A stretch of 7,287 nt of DNA from Betaproteobacteria bacterium (GTDB lineage Bacteria; Pseudomonadota; Gammaproteobacteria; Burkholderiales; SG8-39). The DNA is taken from contig VGIE01000109.1 in assembly GCA_016867955.1 (NCBI GenBank), positions 1-7,287 of the forward strand, read 5' to 3'. The notes under the pieces are model-generated. The model ran no database searches and had not been told where the DNA came from. It was given only the letters and a program-made list of their open reading frames with translations. This document shows, piece by piece, positions 1-6,050 of this stretch. Position numbers and translations under genes: made by a program. Position 1 is the stretch's first letter, and the number at the start of each line of letters is the position of its first letter.

Positions 1-355
1 ACGCAAACGACGAACAGCACGCCCGCTTCGTCGCGCAGCGGATGCGGCTGACCACGAACGTTCCGGCCTTGTTGGTGAGCAGGTCGATGAGAACGGACTT
101 GCCCGTTTCGAGTACATGACGAATCTGGGTGTCAGGCACAACTTCCTCGACCGGGCGGCCGATGAAATCCTCCTCGCGCTCGAAGCCGAGCGCAGGCAGG
201 AAACGCCGATAACCGTCGTTGATCCATACCACGCGTCCCTGCCGGTCGACCAACAACATGCCTTCGGCCATCGAGGAGAACAGGTCGAACACCGAACGCG
301 CAGCGAGCTTCAGAATGCTCTCGCCATCGCCGGGCGATACCGGCTTGTCGATCAC
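1..355 (-). CDS. PAS-domain protein N-terminus, probable sigma-54-dependent transcriptional regulator (partial)
   Basis: The reverse strand encodes 118 codons from a GTG start at 355 to the window edge, so the C-terminus is missing. GTG is preferred because GGAGGAGG lies a few bases upstream; the next in-frame GTG further upstream would put this site inside the gene. Residues about 20-105 read as a PAS sensor domain: FDLFSSMAEGMLLVDRQG, then VVWINDGYRRFLP, then IGRPVEEVVPDTQIRHVLETG and the TNKAGTFVVSRI strand. This arrangement is typical of Fis-type enhancer-binding proteins (PAS, AAA+, helix-turn-helix), but the AAA+ and DNA-binding parts lie outside, so a PAS kinase or cyclase is not excluded. 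After codon 105 (position 41) the family pattern continues as PLRDEAG only in the neighbouring frame, which implies one missing C and a frameshift near 40. The family call is fairly sure; the regulator subtype is inference. Confidence 0.72.
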   Translation of the reverse strand, partial: MIDKPVSPGDGESILKLAARSVFDLFSSMAEGMLLVDRQGRVVWINDGYRRFLPALGFEREEDFIGRPVEEVVPDTQIRHVLETGKSVLIDLLTNKAGTFVVSRIRCATKRACCSSFA

Positions 356-478
356 GATGCCTCCTCCATGCACTGGCAGGCAGTTCAAGCCGCGGCTACG
401 GCGAATCCCACCCGCGCGCGGGTCGATATGCACCCCTGTCGCGCCGGCCCATGGCTGACGCGCGCCCGATGAAGGACG

Positions 479-493
479 ATTGATGTGATCAAT
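479..493. promoter_or_regulatory. Perfect inverted repeat, possible operator
   Basis: ATTGAT and ATCAAT flank a 3-base spacer (GTG), giving a perfect 6-bp dyad in the 185-base gap between the comM stop and the PAS gene start. The core TTGAT/ATCAA resembles an FNR-type site, but the spacer is 3 bases where FNR/ANR sites have 4. The outer T and A also fit a LysR-type T-N11-A box. It lies about 125 bases upstream of the PAS gene start on that gene's strand, so it could regulate that gene. I saw nothing else convincing in 356-540: no clear promoter and no intrinsic terminator for comM. Confidence 0.35.
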
Positions 494-540
494 GCGTGAA
501 TACTGTTACCGTCGCCAATACCATGTTGCGCTAATTATCA

Positions 541-2102
541 TCACGCATTCCGGGACTGGTCCGGCGGCACCATGCGGCGCAGCTGCACGGCCTCGGCGAC
601 ATGAACGGCGGCCACGCGCGGCGCGGCGGCGAGGTCGGCAATGGTGCGCGCGAGCTTGAGGACGCGGTGATAGCCGCGCGCCGAAAGGCCCAGGCGGGTG
701 CCCGCCTGCCGCAGCAGGCGGGCACCCGCATCTTCGGGAGTGCAGTGTCGCTCGATCGCGCGCGTGGCGAGTTGCGTATTGGCACAACCCTGCCGCGCGA
801 GCATCCGCGCGCGTGCCTGCAGCACGCGCTCCCGCACTGCGTGCGTCGTCTCCGCACCACCGTTCGCGCCGCCGCGTACGCGGTTTTGCGTGGCTGCATC
901 CGCGGCCGATCCCGGCATCAGCTCGTCCACCGGCACCGCCGGCACCTCGATCTGGATGTCGATGCGATCGAGCAGGAGACCGGAGGTGCGGGACCGATAG
1001 CGCGCCACCTGGTCGGGTGTGCAGCGGCAGCGCCCGTTGAAATGTCCGAGGAAGCCGCACGGGCAGGGATTCATGGCGGCCACCAGCTGGAAGCACGCGG
1101 GATATTCCACCTGGCGCGCTGCGCGCGAGATTGCCACGCGCCCCGTCTCAAGCGGCTCGCGCAACGACTCCAGCACACGCCGGTCGAACTCGGGCAGCTC
1201 GTCGAGGAACAGCACGCCATGATGCGCAAGCGAGATTTCGCCGGGGCGCGGCTCGGAGCTGCCGCCGACGATGGCGACGCTGGAAGCGCTGTGGTGCGGC
1301 GCGCAAAACGGCCGGCGCTTCCAGTCCGCAGCCTGAAAGCCTGCGCTGCCCAGCGATTGCACGGCGGCCGTCTGCAACCCCTCTGCGTCGCTGAGCGGCG
1401 GCAGCAGGCCAGGCAGCCGTGCGGCCAGCATCGACTTCCCCGTGCCCGGGGAACCCGCCATCAGGAGGGCATGGCCTCCGGCGGCCGCCACTTCCAGCGC
1501 GCGTTTGGCATGCGATTGTCCGCGCACGTCATCCATGTCGGGATAGTTGTCCGCGCGCTCGCAGGGCGAAACCGTGGGCGCCTGCAGCACGGCCCGACCG
1601 CACAGATGCGCGCAGGTCTCCAGCAGCGAGGCTGCCTGGAGCACCGCCGTACCCGATACCAGCGCCGCCTCGCCCGCGCTGGCCGTGGGCAGCACGAAGA
1701 CCCGCTGGTCGGACGCCGCGCCGTAGGCCATCGCCAGCGCACCGCGCACCGGGCGCAGCGCGCCGATCAGCGACAGTTCACCGGCGAACTGGTAGCCGTC
1801 CAGCTGGTCCGACGGAATCTGGCCGGATCCAGCCAGGGTGCCGAGCGCAATCGCGAGATCGAAGCGGCCGCTTTCCTTGGGCAGCTCGGCCGGCGCAAGA
1901 TTGACCGTGATGCGGCGCGCGGGGAATTCGAAGCCGCAGTTGACGATGGCTGCGCGCACGCGTTCGCGCGCTTCCTTGACCTCGGCCTCGGGCAGCCAAC
2001 GATGTTGAACGCGGGCAGGCCGTTGGCGAGATCAACCTCTACGGTGACCGGCGGCGCATGAAGTCCCGCAAGCGCGCGGCTGTGCAAGATGGCGAGGGAC
2101 AT
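541..2102 (-). CDS. comM: ComM/YifB family Mg-chelatase-like AAA+ branch-migration ATPase, interrupted by an apparent frameshift
   Basis: ComM is a cytoplasmic hexameric helicase that promotes branch migration during integration of transformed DNA (known for the family). Restoring one base gives about 520 residues, close to the usual ~505-510. The N-terminus starts MSLAILHSRALAGLHAPPV at 2102, the family start, although no clear Shine-Dalgarno is visible. The ChlI-like N-terminal domain covers roughly 20-170. The AAA+ core has Walker A GSPGTGKS (about 217-224), Walker B VLFLDE (297-302), the sensor segment AAMNPCPCG (342-350) and LLLDRIDI (about 376-383). Cysteines near 347, 349, 359 and 361 form a CxC pair of pairs that may bind metal. 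The C-terminal domain follows. Near 1995 the frame breaks after FNIVG: expected LPEAEVKEARERV is found only in the other frame, consistent with one lost G. As written, translation from 2102 misses all of the AAA+ core. It lies 151 bases downstream of ubiK, same strand. Confidence 0.9.
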
Positions 2103-2253
2103 GGCTGTCTGCTGGCGCTTTTCCGGTTGCGTGCAACGCCGCATCCGCGCGAAACGCGCGTTGCTGCGCCAACTTCCGGACATCGACCAACCGCAGGGGA
2201 GTAACGACCACGCGGGCCGCTACGTTGACGCCCACTCGCGCCAATGGCGGGCG

Positions 2254-2493
2254 CTAGGACATGTTGCGGCGTTCGAGCTCGGCCACGCGGGCTTCCAGGG
2301 CGGCCAGCTTTTCGCGCGTGCGGGCAAGAACCTTGGCCTGAACGTCGAACTCCTCGCGGGTGACAAGATCGAGCCGCGAAAAAAAAGACATCAGCAGGGC
2401 GCGCAGATTCTTCTCCAGGTCCTGGGCGGGGGACCCGGCAATCAGCTCGTTGACGCGGGCGTTCAGTTCGTCAAGAAAGCGCGGTTGACTCAC
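2254..2493 (-). CDS. ubiK: UbiK-family ubiquinone biosynthesis accessory factor (YqiC/BMFP)
   Basis: This encodes 79 residues from a GTG start at 2493. The family is a small, trimeric, membrane-associated coiled-coil protein that assists aerobic ubiquinone synthesis with UbiJ (established in enterobacteria). Residues 1-45 match the conserved helix (SQPRFLDELNARVNELI, then DLEKNLRALL and SRLDLVTREEFDVQ). Residues about 46-76 form the heptad-rich coiled coil (VLARTREKLAALEARVAELE). Length is within the usual 75-120. The upstream extension to a TTG has no family similarity, so GTG is chosen. No Shine-Dalgarno is visible before it; instead a -10-like TAGACT with an upstream TG sits 7 bases before GTG, suggesting a leaderless message. 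It is divergent from the outer-membrane gene, sharing the 243-base gap with it, and is followed on its strand by comM. Confidence 0.85.
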   Translation of the reverse strand: MSQPRFLDELNARVNELIAGSPAQDLEKNLRALLMSFFSRLDLVTREEFDVQAKVLARTREKLAALEARVAELERRNMS

Positions 2494-2500
2494 GCGGGAA

Positions 2501-2508
2501 AGTCTAGC
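2501..2508 (-). promoter_or_regulatory. Extended -10-like promoter element for ubiK
   Basis: On the minus strand TAGACT (four of six matches to TATAAT) occupies 2506-2501, with TG two bases further upstream near 2508. Only 7 bases separate it from the GTG at 2493, which places the transcription start at or next to the start codon. The -35 is poor: TTGCGG would be 19 bases away. The call depends mainly on the spacing and on the absence of a ribosome binding site. Confidence 0.35.
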
Positions 2509-2528
2509 ACGCAGCCCGAGCGATGCCG

Positions 2529-2550
2529 CAATGCACCAAATCAATGCACC
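2529..2550. repeat. Perfect 9-bp tandem direct repeat in the divergent promoter region
   Basis: CAATGCACC occurs at 2529-2537 and again at 2542-2550, separated by AAAT, giving a 13-base period. Each copy contains TGCACC, an NtrC half-site sequence. On the ubiK strand the same repeat reads GGTGCATTG twice and lies just upstream of that gene's putative promoter. Confidence 0.6.
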
Positions 2551-2561
2551 GCATCTGTGCG
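2532..2561 (+). promoter_or_regulatory. Two overlapping NtrC-like binding dyads (putative enhancer)
   Basis: Against the consensus TGCACC-N5-GGTGCA, the segment 2545-2561 (TGCACCGCATCTGTGCG) matches 10 of 12 fixed positions and contains the dyad GCAC-N7-GTGC. The segment 2532-2548 (TGCACCAAATCAATGCA) also matches 10 of 12; the two overlap by four bases. Their centres lie about 130-140 bases upstream of the predicted sigma-54 start point, a normal enhancer distance. An AT-rich stretch at about 2616-2653 lies between them and the promoter and could bend. A clean IHF consensus was not found. Binding by NtrC is inferred. Confidence 0.5.
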
Positions 2562-2654
2562 CTGGATGCGAGCGACGCCCTTTGAAGGTGCGCCAGGATC
2601 AATCTGCCTGCGCTTTTAAAGTTTAACTATCTGTTTTTACGATACTAATATAAC

Positions 2655-2670
2655 TGGCACGGGCTGTGCA
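2655..2670 (+). promoter_or_regulatory. Sigma-54 (RpoN) promoter of the outer-membrane protein-glnK-amtB cluster
   Basis: TGGCAC at 2655-2660 is the -24 element and GTGCA at 2666-2670 the -12 element (consensus TGGCAC-N5-TTGCA). The invariant GG (2656-2657) and GC (2668-2669) are separated by exactly 10 bases, as sigma-54 requires. Transcription would start near 2681, leaving a leader of about 56 bases before the ATG at 2737. No equivalent element was seen in the short gap before glnK, so this promoter probably serves the whole cluster. Confidence 0.75.
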
Positions 2671-2736
2671 CTACAGCAGGCCAAACTACGTTGTTTTTTC
2701 GGCATGGTTCCCATTTTTTCGTTGAAAGGTGCCCCC

Positions 2737-3660
2737 ATGAAAAGGTTATTCCTTGCCTCCGCAGTCGCCGCCGCGCTTGCGGCACCCACGATGCAGATAG
2801 CTCGTGCAGCTGATGCTGCACCTGCCTCGCCCCACACCTTTACCGGCAACGTCGGTCTGTTCAGCCAGTACATCTTCCGCGGCCTGACTCAGACCAACGA
2901 GAGCCCGGCACTGCAGGGCGGCTTCGACTACTCGCACTCGAGCGGCTTCTACGTCGGGACCTGGGCATCGAACATTGGCTGGTTCACGGACCAGAACGTC
3001 GGCTCGCCCAAAGGCACCGCGCCCGGCCCGACCAGCCTCGGTGCTCCCGGCGGTGTCGGCGCCCCGTTTATCGCCAACCTGTTCAATTCCACCAACGTGG
3101 AGTGGGATTTCTATGGTGGCTACAAGGGCAGCTTTAGCGACAACTTCACTTTCGACGTCGGCGCGCTGAAGTACTACTACCCCGGCAAGTACGAGAACCT
3201 GGCCAACCTGTTCTCCAAGCCGGACACGCTCGAGTTCTACGGTTCGCTTGGCTGGAAGTGGATCACGGCCAAGTACTCGCAGTCGGTCACCGATACCTTC
3301 GGGGTCAAGAACTCCAAGGGTTCGAACTACCTGGACATTTCGGCAGCCATCCCGATCGGTGACAGCGGCTTCAAGCTCGGCCTGCACTACGGCAAGCAGA
3401 CCTACAAGGGCTCCTCACCCGTCCTTGCCTTCGGTTGGGGCGCGGCAACAACCCTTACCAACAACGTCTTCAGCTACTCCGACTACAAGGCAAGCCTCAC
3501 CAAAGACTGGTTGGGAATGACCTGGTCACTGGCGGCCACCAGCACCAACGCCAAGGCCCAGACCACCAACAACCGGATCACCGGTGACGTCTACCAGAAC
3601 GTGTACGGCCGGAACATCGGCAAGAGCCAGATCACGCTGGGCGTGCAGAAGACGTTTTAA
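2737..3660 (+). CDS. TorF-like putative porin (TIGR02001 outer-membrane family)
   Basis: This encodes 307 residues. The ATG at 2737 is chosen because it begins a clear signal peptide (KR, hydrophobic core, predicted cleavage after IARA at residue 24) and has GAAAGG just upstream; an earlier in-frame ATG at 2704 would bury the signal. Family-typical features near the mature N-terminus are GNVGLFSQYIFRGLTQT (about 37-53), PALQGGFDYSHSSGFYVGTW (57-76) and alternating beta-strand sequence to the end. The last residue is Phe (QKTF), the usual outer-membrane barrel recognition signal. A Gly/Pro/Ala-rich loop at about 90-110 may be surface exposed. It is the first gene after the sigma-54 promoter and lies 65 bases before glnK. 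The family is known from sequence only; a role in passing ammonium or small nitrogen compounds through the outer membrane is inference from context. Confidence 0.85.
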   Translation: MKRLFLASAVAAALAAPTMQIARAADAAPASPHTFTGNVGLFSQYIFRGLTQTNESPALQGGFDYSHSSGFYVGTWASNIGWFTDQNVGSPKGTAPGPTSLGAPGGVGAPFIANLFNSTNVEWDFYGGYKGSFSDNFTFDVGALKYYYPGKYENLANLFSKPDTLEFYGSLGWKWITAKYSQSVTDTFGVKNSKGSNYLDISAAIPIGDSGFKLGLHYGKQTYKGSSPVLAFGWGAATTLTNNVFSYSDYKASLTKDWLGMTWSLAATSTNAKAQTTNNRITGDVYQNVYGRNIGKSQITLGVQKTF

Positions 3661-3673
3661 CGCGCTGTAGGGC

Positions 3674-3700
3674 AGGGGGCTCAGGGCATCCGCCCCCTTT
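3674..3700 (+). terminator. Weak intrinsic terminator or attenuator between the outer-membrane gene and glnK
   Basis: AGGGGGC (3674-3680) pairs perfectly with GCCCCCT (3692-3698) around an 11-base loop. The following tract TTTCATTTC is interrupted, so termination is likely partial. It sits 13 bases after the outer-membrane gene stop and about 25 bases before the glnK start. With no separate glnK promoter visible, it may set the ratio of first-gene to downstream transcript. Confidence 0.5.
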
Positions 3701-3716
3701 CATTTCGGATCACTAG

Positions 3717-4064
<348 letters not shown>

Positions 4065-4076
4065 GGGAGATTCGTG

Positions 4077-5549
4077 ATGAAAAAACTACTTGCATTGCTC
4101 GCGGTATTCGGCGCAGTGACGTTCGCGGCGCCGAGCTGGGCCGCCGATGACAAGCCTGCGGCTGAAGCGCCTGCGGCAGCCGCACCTGCAGCCGCCGCCG
4201 CTGCGCCGGCTGCAGCACCCGCTGCCACGCCCAACCCGCCGAAGATCGAGAAGGGTGATACAGCCTTCATGTTTACCGCCACGGTGCTGGTCATCCTGAT
4301 GACCATTCCGGGTCTGGCCTTGTTCTACGGCGGCCTGGTCCGGTCGAAGAACATGCTTTCGGTGCTGATGCAGGTCTTCGTCACATTTTCGCTCATGGCA
4401 GTGCTGTGGGTGATCTACGGTTACAGCCTGGCATTCACCGAGGGCAATGCCTTCTTCGGGGGATTCTCGAAACTGTTCCTCTCAGGAATTACCACCGAAA
4501 GTGCCGCGGCGACGTTCAGCAAAGGCGTCTACATACCGGAACTCAGCTTCGTCGTGTTCCAGATGACCTTCGCCGCGATCACCCCTGCGCTGATCATCGG
4601 CGCCTTTGCCGAGCGCATGAAGTTCTCGGCCATGCTGCTGTTCATGGTGCTGTGGTTCACCTTCGCCTACCTGCCCATGGCGCACATGGTCTGGTACTGG
4701 GACGGTCCGGACGCCTACGCCGACGCGAAGGCCGCCGAACTGGCCGCCAGCCATGCCGGGTACCTCTTCCAGAAGGGCGCGCTCGACTTCGCCGGCGGCA
4801 CGGTGGTGCACATCAACGCGGGCATTGCCGGCCTGGTGGGCGCCTTTATGGTGGGCAGGCGACTCGGCCTCGGCCGTGAAGCCATGACACCGCACAGTGT
4901 CACGCTGACCATGGTCGGCGCGGCCCTGCTGTGGGTGGGTTGGTTCGGCTTCAATGTCGGTTCCGGCCTCGAAGCCAACGGCCTGGCCGCCCTGACCTTC
5001 GCCAACACCTTCGTTGCGACGTCCGCAGCCACCCTGTCCTGGATGTCCTTCGAATGGCTGTTCAAAGGCAAGCCGAGCATGGTGGGTGCCGCATCCGGCG
5101 CCGTCGCTGGCCTCGTGGCCATCACGCCGGCTGCCGGATTCGTCGGCCCGATGGGAGCGCTGGTCCTTGGCATCGTCGCGGGAGCAGTCTGCCTGTGGGC
5201 GGTCAGCGGCCTGAAGAAGATGCTCGGCGCGGACGATGCGCTCGATGTCTTCGGGGTGCATGGCGTCGGCGGCATCATCGGTGCCCTAGGAACCGGCATC
5301 TTCGTCTCGCCCTCGCTGGGCGGAACGGGGGTCTACGACTATGTCACCAACAAGGTTGGTGAATACGACATGATGGCGCAGCTGACCAGCCAGTTCTGGG
5401 GCGTCGGCACCGCGATTGTCTGGTCGGGGATTGTCTCCTTCATCGCCTTGAAGATCGCCGACATCGTCATCGGTCTGCGGGTCAGCGAGGAAGAAGAACG
5501 CGAAGGTCTGGACACCAGCAGCCACGGCGAGTCTGCCTACCACCACTGA
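4077..5549 (+). CDS. amtB: Ammonium transporter AmtB
   Basis: This encodes 490 residues of the Amt/MEP/Rh family, a trimeric inner-membrane ammonium channel. ATG 4077 is preferred over the adjoining in-frame GTG at 4074 because it begins MKKLLALL and is better spaced from AGGGAG. A signal peptide (1-22, ending SWA) is followed by an Ala/Pro-rich segment (about 24-55), then 11 membrane helices. By alignment from memory with E. coli AmtB, key residues are present: Phe161/Phe165 (F103/F107), Trp206 (W148), Asp237 (D160), twin histidines His245 and His395 (H168/H318), Phe292 (F215) and Ser296 (S219). The loop between Trp206 and Asp237 is about 19 residues longer than in E. coli. The C-tail EEEEREGLDTSSHGESAYHH matches the GlnK-binding tail. 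It is co-transcribed with glnK and ends at the terminator at 5640-5668. Confidence 0.96.
   Translation: MKKLLALLAVFGAVTFAAPSWAADDKPAAEAPAAAAPAAAAAAPAAAPAATPNPPKIEKGDTAFMFTATVLVILMTIPGLALFYGGLVRSKNMLSVLMQVFVTFSLMAVLWVIYGYSLAFTEGNAFFGGFSKLFLSGITTESAAATFSKGVYIPELSFVVFQMTFAAITPALIIGAFAERMKFSAMLLFMVLWFTFAYLPMAHMVWYWDGPDAYADAKAAELAASHAGYLFQKGALDFAGGTVVHINAGIAGLVGAFMVGRRLGLGREAMTPHSVTLTMVGAALLWVGWFGFNVGSGLEANGLAALTFANTFVATSAATLSWMSFEWLFKGKPSMVGAASGAVAGLVAITPAAGFVGPMGALVLGIVAGAVCLWAVSGLKKMLGADDALDVFGVHGVGGIIGALGTGIFVSPSLGGTGVYDYVTNKVGEYDMMAQLTSQFWGVGTAIVWSGIVSFIALKIADIVIGLRVSEEEEREGLDTSSHGESAYHH
4143..4241 (+). repeat. Ala/Pro-rich low-complexity coding segment of amtB
   Basis: Irregular runs of GCC, GCG, GCA and CCT codons encode about 32 residues of mostly Ala with spaced Pro (residues 24-55 of AmtB), between the signal peptide and the first mature helix. 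E. coli AmtB has only about 10 residues there. It is probably a flexible periplasmic N-terminal arm; its function is not known. Confidence 0.6.
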
Positions 5550-5567
5550 GCCTGTGACTGAAACGAA

Positions 5568-5636
5568 GGGGTTGCGAACCGGATCGGCCGGCAACCCCGG
5601 CTACGAGCAGGGGCAAAGCCCGCAAGGGTTTCGACT
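5568..5636 (+). other. Structured 3' untranslated region of amtB
   Basis: GGGGTTGC (5568-5575) pairs perfectly with GCAACCCC (5591-5598) as an 8-bp stem; the enclosed sequence can itself fold around CCGG. Downstream, GGGC-AAA-GCCC gives a second short hairpin near 5613-5623, and the intrinsic terminator follows at 5640. The stack of hairpins could protect amtB mRNA from exonucleases or be the body of a small RNA. No coding sequence or known riboswitch was recognised. Confidence 0.45.
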
Positions 5637-5639
5637 TTC

Positions 5640-5668
5640 AGGGGCGCCGGAAACGGCGCCTCTTTTTT
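5640..5668 (+). terminator. Strong intrinsic terminator after amtB
   Basis: AGGGGCGCCG (5640-5649) pairs with CGGCGCCTCT (5654-5663) over ten positions, including one G-U pair, closed by a GAAA tetraloop. Six T residues run from 5663 to 5668. It lies 91 bases after the amtB stop and ends the nitrogen cluster. Confidence 0.92.
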
Positions 5669-5737
5669 CGTCCGCGTCGGGCAACGCCTCTGTCCGGCGG
5701 CTGGCAACCGGCCGCGTGGCGCAGTCCGCAGCACGCA

Positions 5738-5746
5738 TGTGATAAT
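5738..5746 (+). promoter_or_regulatory. Extended -10 promoter placing transcription start at the FAH-family ATG
   Basis: TGTGATAAT contains GATAAT (five of six matches to TATAAT) preceded by TG. Only 6 bases separate it from the ATG at 5753, so transcription would start at or beside the start codon and the message would be leaderless. No good -35 and no Shine-Dalgarno are visible. Confidence 0.5.
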
Positions 5747-5752
5747 TCCCCG

Positions 5753-6037
5753 ATGCAGACTGTCATCCCGTTGTCGCTCGCCGTCGCCGGCTCCAGCCAG
5801 CGCCTTCCGGTGCGCCGCATCTTCTGCGTCGGACGCAACTACGCCGACCACCAGAAGGAGATGGGCGGCAGCGGCCGCGAGCAGCCGTTCTTCTTTGCCA
5901 AGGCCGCGCACGATGTCGTGCCTGATGGCGGCAACATCCCGTATCCGCCCGGAACCGCCAATTACCACTGGGAGACCGAGCTCGTCGTCGCCCCCGCATT
6001 CAATGCATGTGCTAAAACGCCTAGCCAATTTACCTGA
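5753..6037 (+). pseudogene. Truncated fumarylacetoacetate hydrolase (FAH)-family gene, fumarylpyruvate-hydrolase-like N-terminus
   Basis: The frame has 94 codons where the family has about 220-280. Residues 18-80 are clearly FAH-like: LPVRRIFCVGRNYADHQKEMG, then PFFFAKAAHDVVPDG, then IPYPP and NYHWETELVVA. The two glutamates in WETE correspond to the metal-binding pair of the fold. After about residue 80 (near 5990) similarity stops abruptly and a 14-residue unrelated tail runs to TGA at 6035. No frame downstream carries the missing core, so this is loss of some 140 or more codons, not a simple frameshift. Members such as fumarylpyruvate hydrolase cleave C-C bonds late in aromatic ring degradation (gentisate pathway); the exact substrate cannot be told. 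The remnant should be inactive. It may be a real deletion or an assembly join. Confidence 0.75.
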
Positions 6038-6050
6038 GGAGGAACCAGCC

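Noticed and set aside
116..472. Plus-strand open frames at the left edge
   Set aside because: They are antisense to the PAS-domain gene, which has a good ribosome binding site and clear family sequence.
506..1096. Minus-strand open frames overlapping the 3' part of comM
   Set aside because: Arg/Ala-rich shadows of comM in another frame; no start signal or family resemblance.
601..2061. Long plus-strand open frame of 486 codons across comM
   Set aside because: It is antisense to an unmistakable comM, rich in Arg/His/Gly with no domain, and typical of a GC-rich shadow frame.
2146..2160. Perfect CGCGCG-AAA-CGCGCG hairpin upstream of comM
   Set aside because: Short, with no T tract in either direction; easily explained by GC-rich composition. 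Nothing else in the 151-base comM-ubiK gap was convincing.
2226..2250. Stem CGCCC/GGGCG just after the ubiK stop, as a terminator
   Set aside because: Imperfect pairing over a long loop and no T tract on the minus strand.
2616..2654. IHF site in the AT-rich stretch before the sigma-54 promoter
   Set aside because: No match to WATCAA-N4-TTR without several mismatches; only general AT-richness can be stated.
2746..3387. Minus-strand frame of 213 codons over the outer-membrane gene
   Set aside because: Antisense shadow; the plus strand has signal peptide, barrel pattern and terminal Phe.
4482..5299. Minus-strand frames over amtB
   Set aside because: Antisense to a highly conserved amtB; composition reflects reversed membrane-helix codons.
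5600..5640. Riboswitch such as cyclic-di-GMP type, suggested by GGGGCAAAGCCCGCAAGGG
   Set aside because: Only a superficial match; the conserved stems and tetraloop receptor are not present, and it lies downstream of amtB just before a terminator.
5739..6050. In-frame N-terminal extension of the Bug protein to 5739
   Set aside because: It overlaps the FAH remnant in a different frame, is Arg/Ser-rich, and the signal peptide with its Shine-Dalgarno marks 6051 as the start.
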